Positions 19,003 through 31,200 of a DNA stretch of 64,000 bases are shown in pieces. A program made the translations under genes and the position numbers. The notes beneath the pieces were generated by a model. The model searched no databases and was not told where the DNA came from. It worked only from the letters and a program-made list of their open reading frames with translations. Source of the DNA: Pseudoips prasinana (Eukaryota > Arthropoda > Insecta > Lepidoptera > Nolidae); assembly GCA_951640165.1 (NCBI GenBank), contig OX621266.1, positions 2,480,001 through 2,544,000 on the forward strand, given 5' to 3'. Positions within the stretch are counted from its first letter, which is position 1; every line of letters begins with the position of its first letter.

Positions 19003-19274
19003 TACTAGCCCTGTGCCCCGCGGTTTTACCCGCTGTTGGTTACGATAAGGTTAAATTTGTTCTTGGATATTTAAAGAAAAGACGTGAGTATCGTTGCAAG
19101 TGTATTGAGCGATTGACTGTTATTATGAATGTAATTCTGATATAAACTATTAATAATCTACAGCGTCAACACCCGCATTAAACTTTATAAATTATAGCCA
19201 ATGTCTTAAACCAGGGCGTCAGCTAACTCCATAGCAAATAGGATCGATTCTGGCTCCGACAGAATATTTAATTT
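19003..19274 (+). repeat. gccccgcggttttacccgc repeat
   Basis: Starts actagccctgtgccccgcgg and includes later blocks (aaactttataaattatagcc, gtcagctaactccata) that also occur inverted at 54445-54540. It ends where the Penelope-like palindrome starts. Confidence 0.55.
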
Positions 19275-19581
19275 ATCAAAATACAAAATCAATATTTAGT
19301 GTTAATTCCGCTAATTGTCAGTTTAATCATGCTGGGATGCAATTTGCACCGCCCTCCCGCCCGCAAAAATGTGCACATGCAAGAAGGACAATATAAAAAG
19401 CAAATTACATGCGCCAGTACGATACCCAACACGTGTTTCGGTCCTCCACGGACCATTCTCAAGGGCTGCTAACTCGTCGAGTGCTCGAAGGAGACTAAAA
19501 GCCAACGAGGCGAGCGCTCTTTTATATACTACCAACCGCATGGACAATTATTTCTAACTACCCCCAAATATTCGTAGTATA
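19275..19581 (-). repeat. Penelope terminal-repeat arm, left
   Basis: Reverse complement of 20136-20442. Contains the hammerhead-like block at ~19432-19463. Small open frames in the arms (62 and 74 codons) are duplicated in both arms and are not genes. Confidence 0.85.
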
Positions 19582-20096
19582 GGAGATGAAACTAAATTTG
19601 TTTGGTCATTCAACAATGCAAAACTATTACTGCTATGTTTTAATATGTCTAATTGTTCCAACACACATAACCGGAAACTTTTATCACAACTATGTAAAAT
19701 ATTATACGTATTATTGTCGCCCAAGGAATGGCCAGTTTCAATTAAATTTTTGGCGTAATGAGATTTATCAGGATGGCCATTCCTATAAGCAGCTACATGC
19801 TCTTTATACCGTATTTCAAAATTTCGGCCTGTCTGACCTATATATACCGCGTCACAATCATCGCAGACCAACCTATACACGCCGGATTTCTTGCAATTTT
19901 CCAAATTATCTTTTCCATTACAAAGACGTCGTATAGTTTGGTCCGTCCGAAATGCAACGTGAATATTATTTTTACGCAGTAAATTGGCAATTCTATCTGA
20001 AATTGGGCCCATATAGGTCAGACTACCAACATATTTGTTAATACGGTCAGGGGGGCATGCATACAGTAAACCTGACCCCCCTGACCGTATTAACAA
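19554..20096 (-). CDS. GIY-YIG endonuclease domain of a Penelope-like element
   Basis: 180 codons. The core motif GVYRLVCDDCDAVYIGQTGR has GVY and YIG as the two signature tripeptides. It is followed by the catalytic-type Arg in FEIRYKEH and a Glu in the later LEQLD helix. Upstream LTYMGPISDRIANLLRKNNIHVAF matches the linker between RT and endonuclease in Penelope-like elements. The RT is not present, so this is the C-terminal fragment of a polyprotein. The first ~10 residues derive from the palindrome junction, so the ATG at 20094-20096 is probably accidental. Confidence 0.75.
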   Translation of the reverse strand: MLIRSGGSGLLYACPPDRINKYVGSLTYMGPISDRIANLLRKNNIHVAFRTDQTIRRLCNGKDNLENCKKSGVYRLVCDDCDAVYIGQTGRNFEIRYKEHVAAYRNGHPDKSHYAKNLIETGHSLGDNNTYNILHSCDKSFRLCVLEQLDILKHSSNSFALLNDQTNLVSSPILRIFGGS

Positions 20097-20135
20097 ATAT
20101 GTTGGTAGTCTGACCTATATGGGCCCAATTTCATT

Positions 20136-20442
20136 TATACTACGAATATTTGGGGGTAGTTAGAAATAATTGTCCATGCGGTTGGTAGTATATAAAAGAG
20201 CGCTCGCCTCGTTGGCTTTTAGTCTCCTTCGAGCACTCGACGAGTTAGCAGCCCTTGAGAATGGTCCGTGGAGGACCGAAACACGTGTTGGGTATCGTAC
20301 TGGCGCATGTAATTTGCTTTTTATATTGTCCTTCTTGCATGTGCACATTTTTGCGGGCGGGAGGGCGGTGCAAATTGCATCCCAGCATGATTAAACTGAC
20401 AATTAGCGGAATTAACACTAAATATTGATTTTGTATTTTGAT
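20136..20442 (+). repeat. Penelope terminal-repeat arm, right
   Basis: Plus-strand copy of the arm at 19275-19581. It is followed immediately by LINE RT sequence, so one element was inserted beside or into the other. Confidence 0.85.
20254..20290 (+). ncRNA. Hammerhead-ribozyme-like motif in Penelope arm (degenerate)
   Basis: The order cttgagaa - ggtcc..ggacc hairpin - gaaac - acgtgt mimics the hammerhead core CUGANGA - stem II - GAAA - stem III. Hammerhead motifs are established in Penelope terminal repeats. The first core block deviates from consensus and I could not pair stem I, so self-cleavage is doubtful. The mirror copy is at ~19432-19463. Confidence 0.35.
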
Positions 20443-21341
20443 TGTTATGGATTTCCGCAAATTAACGCCTGATTCCATTACTTATTTAATTTATGTAAAC
20501 GATATGTGTCAAATTTTCCAAAATGGTTCCGTATATCAATTCGCCGATGACACCTGCATAATAAACGCACACAGTGACCTTAGCCAAGCGCAAAGCATGA
20601 TGCAAGAGGATTTCGATGTATTATGCAAACGGGCTCACGACGTAGGGCTATCTATAAATTACACTAAAACAAAAATGATGTACATACACTCACCCCATAA
20701 GAAAATTAACAGTTTGCCTAAGATCGTCGCTCATGATCATAACTGCTTGCATTTAAACAAAACCTCATGCACTTGCTCACAACTAGAACTAGTCAAAGAA
20801 CACACATATCTCGGCTTAAAAATAGATTATAAATTCAACTGGAGTCCACATGTGAAGCAGATATGTAACAAACTAAGAAGCATTTTGTCGAAGCTGTGCA
20901 TAATAAAAAATAAAGTTCCTTACAACACATTAAAACTTCTTTATCTGTCACTAGCAGACTCAATCATTAACTATGGGCTGGACAGCTACGGACGGACATA
21001 TAAAACATATTTAAAAGATATATATAACCTACAAATTAGAATGCTAAAAACAATTGTTCCCTTAAATATTAAATACAAATACAAGGATAACTATCGCCAA
21101 CTGTTCCATTACTGTGAAGTATTGAGTGTATTCGACAAAGTGGATTTGGCAATTCTGACCCAGTATAACAATAATATAGGCAAGTTATGTAAAAATACAA
21201 GACCGACGAATTTACGCAACCTGTCACATCTTCCAATATTTGAGATACCAAAATGTAACAACGACTACGGTAGGAGGGTTTGGAAATCCATTCTGCCCAA
21301 AACCCTAAACAAACTACCAAAATCCATTGTCGATAAGATTG
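20443..21341 (+). pseudogene. LINE RT fragment, split by BEL-Pao (5' part)
   Basis: Open for ~300 codons from the palm onward: YLIYVNDM, QFADDT, then TYLGLKIDYKFNWSPHVKQI, INYGLDSYG, LQIRMLKTI and GRRVWKSILPKTLNKLP. This is the C-terminal half of a CR1/Jockey-group RT. The N-terminal half is missing at the Penelope junction. The frame runs on into the LTR of BEL-Pao, whose first ~29 codons are read as a false C-terminus. The true C-terminus is at 31909-31990 after the insertion. Confidence 0.85.
21337..21341 (+). repeat. BEL-Pao target duplication, left (GATTG)
   Basis: GATTG precedes the 5' LTR and is repeated at 31909-31913 right after the 3' LTR. Confidence 0.9.
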
Positions 21342-21559
21342 TGTACGGTTCACGTACAGGCTTATTTTGCTTACGCCGCCTTAACCTAGTTTCGGCGCAT
21401 TACTTATACATACTTTCGACATTAATATAGTTAGTTGACAAATAACAATAACAACGAACAGATTAGCATCCAAATAACTTATATTGTATACTTGAGTAAT
21501 AAACGTGGTTTTAAGTCAACTCAACTCGTTTATCTACACACCACCTCGAGACCCGTACA
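21342..21559 (+). repeat. 5' LTR of BEL-Pao
   Basis: 218 bp, starts TGTACGG and ends CCGTACA, giving a short terminal inverted repeat with the canonical TG...CA. It differs from the 3' LTR at only three bases, all within 21480-21486. It contains aataaa (~21500). Confidence 0.92.
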
Positions 21560-22501
21560 TCCGTGTTGGTCCTTCGAGAAGTGAAAAGTGCTGGTACTAC
21601 GTGTGGCAGTGTTCTTAACCGCTCGATTGCTTTCTGCAACCACAGTTGCAAAATTTCAAATGCCTACCGTGCTCGCTGCAACCGTGGTTGCATTTTGACA
21701 TTTTATTTTAAAATCATTATGATCCTTATTACAATGGCTTAGAGCTCTATTTAAACGTATCCAAAACAATTCTAATACTAAGAGCATAGACAAAACGTAT
21801 TATTACCAACTTCACGGAACAAAAATATTCTAATATTGGTAGTTGAATCTCAGTGAGCGACTTTTAAAATTTGTGTATTCTTTTCGTTCCGTGTTTCTTT
21901 GTCATTCTTCCACATGAACAATATTCAAATGTGCATGATCATATCAAGTAATTCATCTAGTTTATAGATATATTAAATATTTATGCACTTTTTAATTTAA
22001 ATTTTCTGTAATTTTGATTTAGAACTCACACACTAACATTTACTCGCACCTCTAGTTTTAACGCTAATGGAATATTATTTATTTGAGCTTAAATAACCTA
22101 ATATATACACTTTTGTACCTTATTTTACTGGCTATACAGAACAGTCAAAATCTTCAAAATGCGCTTTTTAGGAAATCCATAAATTAAGTTTTAGTTGAGG
22201 CGGGTTGAACGCTCGCCGTGCACCGAGAGCAGCTAGCACACGAGGGCAAAAAAAAAATATTTTGAAGCAATTGAGCGGTTAGTGCCGATAGCGAATCGGT
22301 CGAACTGGTCTCCCAGAAGCGGGTCGCCCCAGTTGGATTGAGACAAAGACGCACATATCGGACGAGGAACTAAACACAGTAAGTACCAATACTAACTACA
22401 ATCTGCGAACATATTGCAGAAAAAACTGAACTAGTGCCTACGGTGAAACAACTACTGAAGGCTTACTATAACTATTACTTTAACTAAGTAACTAATTAAC
22501 A
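21560..22501 (+). promoter_or_regulatory. BEL-Pao leader with candidate primer-binding site
   Basis: Non-coding. tggtccttcgag at 21567-21578, 7 bp after the LTR, starts TGG as a primer-binding site should; I could not match it to a particular tRNA. A short imperfect duplication (ctgcaaccacagttgc / ctgcaaccgtggttgc, ~21635-21695) lies further on. The packaging signal is presumably here (inference). Confidence 0.5.
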
Positions 22502-25500
22502 ATGATGGGTCAAAATTTCGAGGAGGTTATGAGCCAACAAGAGGCTACTTTTTGCACGTTAAAACAAATATGTGCTAACTACAAGAAAGACAGCCCTACT
22601 AGGAAGACCTTAGAATATCTAGAAGAGCGTCTTACGAGACTAAACAACTGTTGGGAACAATTCGTTCATAACCACCAACTATTGGAATCGACCGGAACAA
22701 CGGAAAGCCAATACTTTATAGACGACGTTTTTAGCAATACAAAACGTATGTATGAGAGTGTTTTACAAGACATACTACAACGTAAGTCGGAGCTTACATC
22801 GGCGACACCGACTAAAGCAACAATAACAGCTAGTAAGGAGGAGCTACCCCCTCAGAGTACAAGTAAGACAGGAACTTCTTCAGTTACGAGCGACGCTAAA
22901 CTTACTACGAGATTTAGTTTCGATGAAGGGGACTTCCACGTACCGCCTCGAAAAACGGACGAATCGTCGGAAAAGGAACAGGATCTTTTGCGAGTTCAGT
23001 ACTGTAACTTTAGAGCTTTTGAAAGAGCAGTGGAAAAGATGGATTTGTCAACATCTTTGGAAAAATGGGAATTGGAAGATAATCTAACTATCATAAAATC
23101 TAAATGGCAACAAGTGGAGAAAGCACACTGGCAGCTAGATTATTGGCTACAGGAAGAAGACCCTAAGTATAGACAAAAGTATGATATATTAGAAAATATT
23201 TATGACAACATACGTAAGAAAATACAACACACCATATGGAACAATGCTCATTATGAAAAGTCTACGCCGAAAATCATAATACCGGATTTTTATGGCAACT
23301 ATAATCAATGGTTAAGTTTTTGGGACCTCTATACGGAAAGCGTACATAACAACCCTATACTTTCTAAGGCCCAAAAAATGCAGCATTTGAAGTCCAAATT
23401 AAAGGGCGAAGCAGAGAAGTTAATCCAGCATCTTAGCATCAGTGCCGAGAATTATACTTCCTGTTGGGACATAATTACTCACCGTTACGACAACAAAAGA
23501 CTTTTATTTACATCTTATGTAAATACTCTACTAAACCAATCTAACATTCAACAAGCAAATGCCGCCAGTATACGAAAACTTCATGACGTCATGCTAGAGT
23601 GTCTGAACGGATTGACAAACATCGGATTAGATATTACACAATGGGATCCGCTGGTAGTACATCTTTTGTCACAGAAACTGGATAGCGTTACGTATAACGA
23701 ATATATAAAAGATCTTAAAGAGCCGAGAGGTTTTCCCGACCTACAAGAATTTTCAAAGTTTCTGGAATCCAAGTTCATGGCACTGGAGGCTACACAAAAA
23801 GGTAGTCCAAAATCTTTCAGTCCGGAGAAGAATAACATGTTAGAAAAACATAACAAAAATAGTTACGAAAATCGCAGTAACAATAACTATAATAAATATA
23901 ATGCACAAAGGTCATCGTACTTTAACAACTCATACAAATCACACAAAACCTTCTTGACAACAGCAAAAAATTGCCCGATTTGCAAAACTGACCATGTTTT
24001 GATGAAATGCGAAAAGTTCTTGGCTATGACAGAAAAGGGGCGCCGAGACTGCGTTCGGAATTTGCGTGTTTGCAAAAATTGTTTGTACAGTCACGGCGAA
24101 AAACAATGTACGTCAATGAAAACATGTAGGATATGTCATAAGCTTCACCATACTTTGCTGCATGAAACAATGGAACAACCTGGTAATTCGCAATCTACCC
24201 CATCGACAAGTACCTCTGCGCGAGGGGTGAACAACATTACTAACGAGGGCATGGAAGTTTTGTTAACAACTGTACTGCTCAAGGTAAAAACAATCGATGG
24301 CGAGTATATCTACTTAAGAGGTTTGCTAGATCAAGGCTCACAAGTAAGTCTTATAACTGAAAATGCCGCCCAGCGCTTGAGGTTACCGCGACAACAAGTG
24401 AGTGCCATAGTGTCGGGTGTCGGATCACTAAGCGGAAGTTGTAAAGGCTCGTTGAACCTAGAATGTAAGTCAATACATTCGGATTATACATTTAACTTAC
24501 AACCACTCATTATGAAGAAACTGGTTAACAATTTACCATCGACATCATTTTCAGTAGAAAGCTGGACTTATCTACAAAATATAAATTTAGCCGATCCTAA
24601 CTTTAATACGTCCGGGCCAATCGATATGCTTTTGAGTGCGCAAGTATATTCGGAAATAATTTTAGATGGAATTATAAGATGTAATAGTACATATCCGGTG
24701 GCTCAACAAACTAGACTCGGTTGGATTTTAAGCGGCAACGTGAAAACTTTTAATTGTTGTGTCACACTTAACGACATAGAAAACATATCACGATTCTGGG
24801 AAACTGAAGAGATTTCGGACCCTTCTTCGTTAAATACAGAAGAACAACATTGCGAAGAATATTATCGTGCGACAACTACTAGACGGACAGATGGAAGATA
24901 TGTGGTAAAACTGCCTATCAAACCGAATGCTGTATCCCGTCTACCGGTTAACAAGCAACCCGTAGTCGCTCAGTTTCTACAACTTGAGAAGAAATTGCTT
25001 AAGAACCGGGAACTTAGCAAGGAATACCAACGTTTCATAAACGAGTACATATCCATGGATCATATGAAACCTATGACGTCAGAGGCTGAGGGTCGCGTTT
25101 ATCTACCCCATCACGGTGTGTGGCGGGAAGAATCAACTACAACTAAACTAAGAGTTGTATTCAACGCATCCTACCGAGCTAACAACAGCCATAGCCTTAA
25201 TGACTGCATGTATACGGGTCCAAACTTACAAAAAGACATGTTAACTTTATTAATTAACTGGCGGACCTATAGATATGTTTTCACGGCTGATATAGAAAAA
25301 ATGTATCGGCAAATATGGCTTGACGAACAACAGTGTAACATACAAACTATATTTTGGAGATTTTCCCCACGGGACAAACTGCAAGAGTGGAAATTGTGTA
25401 CCCTAAGTTATGGGATGAACTGTGCTCCCTACCTCGCAATGAGAACTTTACATCAACTCGCGAAAGATGAGAGTAAACGATATCCTGAAGCAGCAAAGGT

Positions 25501-26187
25501 CCTTCAGAACTATATGTATATGGACGATTTAGTTTATGGTCAAAATTCTATCGAATCAGCAAAATTATTGGTATCTCAACTAATAGATCTATTGAAATCT
25601 GGCGGGTTTAGCTTAAGAAAATGGAAGAGTAACGATCCTTCTATTTTGGAGCATTTACAAGAAGAACAAAGGTGTAATAACACAACGAGCCATGATTTCA
25701 ACTCGGAACAAACTTGTAACTCAAAGATGTTAGGAATGAGATGGAATCAGGAGAGCGATACATTTACCTATCGTTGGGATCTGCCGGAAAAGAAAAACCT
25801 TACCAAACGTATCATATTAGGGGAAATCAGCAAGCTGTACGATCCCTTGGGATTACTGTCGCCTGTAACTATAAAGGCAAAATTATTATTTCAAAAGGTT
25901 TGGCTCAACAAAACCGAGTGGGATGAGCAACTATCTATGGAATTGTGTAATGAATGGGAGGCATTGCGATCTAATCTACCCCTTATTAGTAATATTTCCA
26001 TACCAAGGTGGCTGCAAAGTACTGAAAACGAGATAGAAATTCATGGATACTGCGATTCGAGTGAGAAAGCGATGGCATGTGCTATTTACAGCCGAGTAAA
26101 GAATAGTCATGGCCACTATACAACTACACTTATAACAGCCAAAACTAAAGTTGCACCGCTAACAAAAAAGATATCCTTACCTAAAAT
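22502..26187 (+). pseudogene. BEL-Pao gag-pol, N-terminal part (Gag, protease, RT, start of RNase H)
   Basis: About 1229 codons open. Gag-like region (DUF1759 type) at ~250-420. Cys/His knuckles at ~490-560 (CPICKTDHVLMKC, CKNCLYSHGEKQC, CRICHKLHH). Aspartic protease with LLDQGSQVSLI (D610). RT with FTADIEKMYRQI and YMDD at 1006-1009. RNase H begins with GYCDSSEKA near the end. The frame is then cut by an inserted LINE just after 26187, so the RNase H and everything behind it are separated. As in other BEL-Pao elements, one long ORF would make a polyprotein of a virus-like particle. The start is the first ATG after the leader. Confidence 0.9.
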
Positions 26188-28282
26188 ATAATATTTTCGA
26201 TAATATTTCTTCTACTACTCCTGCTGGTATCTGGAAATTCCTCGGAACTCTAGGTATCGGCAAGTCGCAATGTTCAAACCCACCTAGCTCTATCAGTCTG
26301 GATGATCTAAATCGACATTTCTCTACCACTTCTACGATGGATCACCAGACAATATGTGATACTGTCTACTATTTAAATGGTTTGTCGCGCTCTAATACTA
26401 TTTCGTTTCACTTCTCTCCAGTCTCTTCTGACGAGATCAAAAAGATTATCCTTTCCATTAAATCCAATGCAGTTGGTTGTGATAAGATCGGCCGCCGCAT
26501 GATTATTCCTATCCTGGATCATGTCCTTCCTGCCATTTCTCACATAATTAATTTTTCCCTGGATACTGGATCTTTCCCCTCCTTATGGCGTAAAGCTTTT
26601 ATCCGTCCACTCCCTAAGTCCTCTAATCCCTCACTTCCCGCTCATTACCGTCCTATTTCTATTCTTCCTTTCCTCTCCAAGGTACTTGAGTCCTGTGTAC
26701 AACAACAACTCTCCTGTTATGTTCTTGTCAACCAACTGATAAGCCCGTTTCAGTCTGGATTTAGACCGGGCCATAGTACCACCACCGCTCTCCTTAAAGT
26801 GACTGGCGATATTAGGGCAGGTATGGAGGATACAATGATCACCGTTATGGTTTTGATTGACTTTTCAAATGCCTTTAATACCGTCAGTCACGTTATCCTA
26901 TTATCTATTCTCTCCCATCTTATGGTGTCTGATGAAGCTCTGGAATGGTTTTCTTCCTATCTTCGGGGGCGTCAGCAGTCGGTTTACGTCGGTGAGTCCT
27001 CTTCGAACTGGCGTGATCTCGATACTGGTGTCCCACAAGGCGGTATACTCTCTCCTCTTTTATTTTCGATCTTCATAAATCTCATAACTCATAACCTTCA
27101 GTGTACGTATCATCTGTATGCCGATGATCTCCAGATTTACGTTCAAACGACATTTGACGGACTGGCTGAGGGTATTTCTAAGATCAATCGTGACTTAGAT
27201 GCGATAAAAATTTGGTCTGACAAGTTTGGCCTAAGTGTGAACCCGTCAAAGTGTCAAGCCATTATAATTGGGAGCTCCCGATTAGTATCAAAGGTTGAAT
27301 TTCGTGATCTGCCATCAATAATCTTTGATCATAAGTGTATACCTATAAGCCAATATGTGAAAAACCTTGGACTAAACATTGATACATCATTAAGCTGGCA
27401 AAAACAAATAGCAAGTGTTAGTCAAAGAGTTACAGGCGTATTGAGGTGTCTCTACCGTCTTAAACATTTTCTACCAATAAAAACTAAGGTAATGCTCGTG
27501 CGGGCCTTAATATTTCCTATAGTCGACTATGGTGATGTTTGCTACTTTGACCTGAATGCAGATCACCTCAATAAACTCGATAGACTTCTGAATAACTGCA
27601 TTCGGTTCATTTTCAATCTTCGTAAGTATGACCATGTCTCTTCCCATCGATCCCAACTGCAATGGTTACCGATCCGCGAACGACGATCATTACGAGCACT
27701 AACCACCTTATATTCTATTCTAGACTCTACTTCTTCTCCATCTTACTTATCTCATCACTTTCAATATCTCTTTACTAACCATACTAAAAATCTTCGCTCT
27801 TCACACAATCGTCTCCTCCAATGTCCATCTCACCGCTCTGACTTCCTTCACTCTTCTTTCTTTGTACAGTCAATTCTTCAGTGGAATGCATTACCTCTCG
27901 AAATCAGGATGGCCAAGAGTCGTATCTCATTTAAAAGAAAAGTTCGTGAGCATTTACTTCGTAAATTGTTAGCAGAAACCCCACAGTTTTAAATTAAATA
28001 TATATTTCATGATCGGATTTTATAGTATAGTATCATATAGTATAGTATTGTATAGTATTGTATAATATATTATTCTATAGTATAGTATTGTATAATATAT
28101 TATTGTATAGTATAGTATTGTGTTTGTTTGCTTTCTTACTCTTTGATAATTGTATGATCCGTGCACCTACCATGCTATCTCTGCACCACCCTAAGGTTGA
28201 CTGGCAGAAAATGCCTTGGGCATTAAGTCCGCCTTTGTACAATTTGATGTGCATAAAGTTATAAATAAATAAATAAATAAAA
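26188..28282 (+). mobile_element. 5'-truncated LINE inserted in BEL-Pao pol
   Basis: Starts within ORF2 coding sequence and ends in (AAAT)n. TAAAAT flanks it at 26182-26187 and 28283-28288 (putative 6-bp target duplication). The 3' UTR includes a low-complexity tatagtatag tract (28018-28122) and 'ctctgcaccaccctaaggttgactgg', also present in the truncated copy at 43995-44108. The protein is related to, but distinct from, the two-ORF LINE at 4280-7201 and 60793-63750. Confidence 0.88.
26190..27992 (+). pseudogene. LINE ORF2 fragment: RT without endonuclease
   Basis: The 551-codon frame from ATG 26337 is open; coding similarity starts upstream at ~26195 (IWKFLGTLGIGKSQ) in the same frame. RT blocks: RPLPKSSNPSLPAHYRPISI, FQSGFRPGHSTTTALL, LIDFSNAFNTV, GVPQGGILSPLLF, YADD (~27117), then the C-terminal RKYDHVS...WLPIRERR...WNALP. 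The endonuclease domain is missing, so it could not mobilise itself. It shares the C-terminal layout of the window's other CR1/Jockey-group elements. Confidence 0.88.
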
Positions 28283-28286
28283 TAAA

Positions 28287-31200
28287 ATGGAACTGTGCGC
28301 GGCGGTCCTTCTCGCCAAACTCATGGCAAAGGTAAAGGATACTCTTTCCGGTAACAAATTATTAATATACAGTTGGAGTGATTCACAAGTTGTTTTAGCT
28401 TGGATCAAGGGTGATATAAACCGGTGGGAGAAATATATTGCTAACCGAGTCGAACAAATAAGGAACATTATTCCGCCGCAACAGTGGGGTTATGTGAAAT
28501 CGGAAGAAAATGCCGCAGACTGCGCAACAAGAGGACTCTCCCCTTCACAACTTATTACTTTTAAACTTTGGTGGGAGGGCCCCGAATGGCTAAAAACAAA
28601 CATAGTTTTCGATGAAGAAAAACGAATCCTGACCTACATAACAAAAGAAGGCCTTAAGCAAACAAAATGCTACGTTGCGATTTACAAGCGCAATGAACTC
28701 ATAGACTGCTTAGTAAATAAATACAGCAATTACAATCGCGCAATACGAGTACTCGCATGGATTCGACGTATCAGCTATATATTACGATGTAACAAAAATA
28801 GCGGTATTAAAACTTGTTTAACCGACTACAAAAAAGAAGGTTTGTGTTTGTCATCAAACGAAATAATGGAAGCGAAGCGGTTATTACTCAAGACAACTCA
28901 ACTAGAGTATTTTGGAGAAGAAATAGATTGTTTATCGAAAAATAAACAAATATCAACAAGAAGCAACATTTTGAAATTGACACCCTTCCTTGACGAATAC
29001 GGATTATTAAGGGTAAAAGGGCGTTTGATACATTCTACTCTACCTCCTGAATCTAAACATCCAATCATACTTCCGGCGAACGGAAGGTTAACAGAACTTA
29101 TAATAGAAGAAGCTCATCGTGACACGTTACATGGTGGGGCACGGCTTACATTGGCGCATTTACGTCTTGAATACTGGATCGTTGGGGGAAGCCGCACGGT
29201 GAAGAATAAGCTACGCCAATGTGTCAGATGTCATCGGTTCAAAAGCGTAAAAAGTGAGCAGCTGATGGGAGACTTGCCGAAAGAACGCGTTACTCCCGCA
29301 AGACCATTCAGCAATACCGGGGTTGACTTTACGGGCCATGTAGACGTAAAAATAAACAAGGGAAGAGGAGTCAAAACATGTAAAGCTTACATAGCTGTGT
29401 TTGTTTGCATGGTGACAAAAGCCATACACCTAGAATTGGTTTCTGATTTATCAACAACAACCTTTCTTGCTGCTTTTAGTAGGATGTGTGCACGCAGAGG
29501 AACACCAAAACATGTGTATTCGGACAATGGTACCAACTTCGTTGGAGCCGCAAGACAACTACGTGAAGAACTTAAGAGATGCAATACCTTTACAAACTCA
29601 GAGTTCTTTGATGAAATGAGTAACTTAGGTATTCAGTGGCATTTTAATTGCCCACTCTGGCCGAGCGAAAATGGTTTATGTGAAGCCGGGGTAAAATCAA
29701 TGAAGTATCACCTACACCGTGTCCTTGGAGAACAGAAGCTTACGTTCGAGCAATTCACTACCCTACTAACTAAAATTGAAGCATGCTTGAACTCACGTCC
29801 ATTGTGTCCGTTAACTGAAGATATAAATGATCTTGAATATTTGAGTCCAGGTCATTTCCTTATAGGTGGACCATTATTATCCTTACCCCAACAAGAAGAA
29901 CCTAGCGGATACGATTTGAAACATAAATGGCGATTGATAGAACAAATGAACGTACATATTTGGAACCGTTGGTCGAAAGAATATCTACAGCAGTTACAAG
30001 TAAGAAGCAAATGGCAACAACCTAAGAATAATCTCAAGGAGGGTAACCTCGTACTTGTAAAAGATGAACATTTACCTCCTGGGCGATGGGCGCTAGGAAG
30101 AGTGACAAATATTCACCCTGGCACAGATGAGAGAGTCAGGGTAGTTACCCTTAAAACAAAAAAGGGGCAAATCAAACGACCTATAACTAAACTTTCCCCT
30201 CTGCCAATTTCAAATGACTTGATGACAGACAGGATACCGGAAGCAAACTCAACTACAACCAAATCAAAAACTGAAAAACGAAAAATTACAACAACTACTC
30301 TGAACAAATTGTCCATAGTTCTTATAACTATTTTAGCAATCACAGGTATAACAAATGCCTCTCCGATTACAAGAAGCTATAAAATATCTTCCATACCTAC
30401 CAATCACCCAATTTATTTTGATGAAGCTGGAAAACTACAACTGATACACGATGAATGGACACTATTAATCTACTACAATTTAACTTCTTATTGGCAAGCG
30501 ACAAGTAAGATCCAATTATATATTAATCAAATTGACCAACTTTGCGAGAGAGTTGTACATCTCTATGAGCCGTGTGAATCAATGGTAGATCACCTACGTC
30601 ACGAATTGCAACATCTCGAAGAATACAACTCTATACTACTGTCTCAACACTTGCGTCAAAAACGAGGATACTTTGACGGAGTTGGAAAATTAACACGAAC
30701 ACTTTTTGGTATTTTAGACGCTGATTTTGCAGAAAAATATGAGAAGGACATCCAAAATTTACAAACAAACGATAATTATTTGTTAAAACTTATGAAGAAT
30801 CAGACATTAATTATAGAAGCGGAAAATAACTCGATCAAAAACAATACGATATTTATGGATAAGCAATTCACAGCTATACAAAGTTATATGAATCAGACTG
30901 GCAGCGTAATCACAAAGATTGAAAATAGAGCCCAAGTATTGTATACAATAAATGACATAAACTCTGCCGCGTTAACATCGACTCTAATCTTAGGTGACTT
31001 GAATCGGATTTTGGATCTACTAATGAATGCGATCACTAATATCTACCGTGGTCATTTAGACACACATTTGTTCTCCGCCTCGCAATTAATTGAACAACTA
31101 AATATAATATCAGGAAAATTGCCGCAGGGATTATCCTTACCTATAAAGGATACTCAGTCAGATTTTCAAAATATATATGAATTAATGCATGTAAAGGCCA

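Larger units (their letters stand above)
19275..20442. mobile_element. Penelope-like element pair, head-to-head palindrome
   Basis: The outer arms 19275-19581 and 20136-20442 are reverse complements of identical length (307 bp); long stretches match base for base. Inner arms (about 19998-20055 and 20076-20133) flank a 20-nt loop. The left half, on the minus strand, carries a GIY-YIG ORF and then the terminal repeat. The right half is the same sequence lacking ~417 bp (the endonuclease core). Inverted, truncated pairs of this kind are characteristic of Penelope-like retroelements. The upstream RT part of the element is absent. Confidence 0.8.

Noticed and set aside
19323..19557. Two open frames (74 and 62 codons) in the left Penelope arm, repeated identically at 20160-20394
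   Set aside because: They are duplicated because the arms are inverted copies. They overlap on opposite strands and carry no domain, so they are not genes.
22195..22340. GC-rich block in the BEL-Pao leader as a host exon
   Set aside because: It is inside the element boundaries and has no sustained open frame with splice sites.
28018..28122. tatagtatag tract as a separate satellite
   Set aside because: It lies in the 3' UTR of the LINE inserted in BEL-Pao and is local low-complexity sequence.
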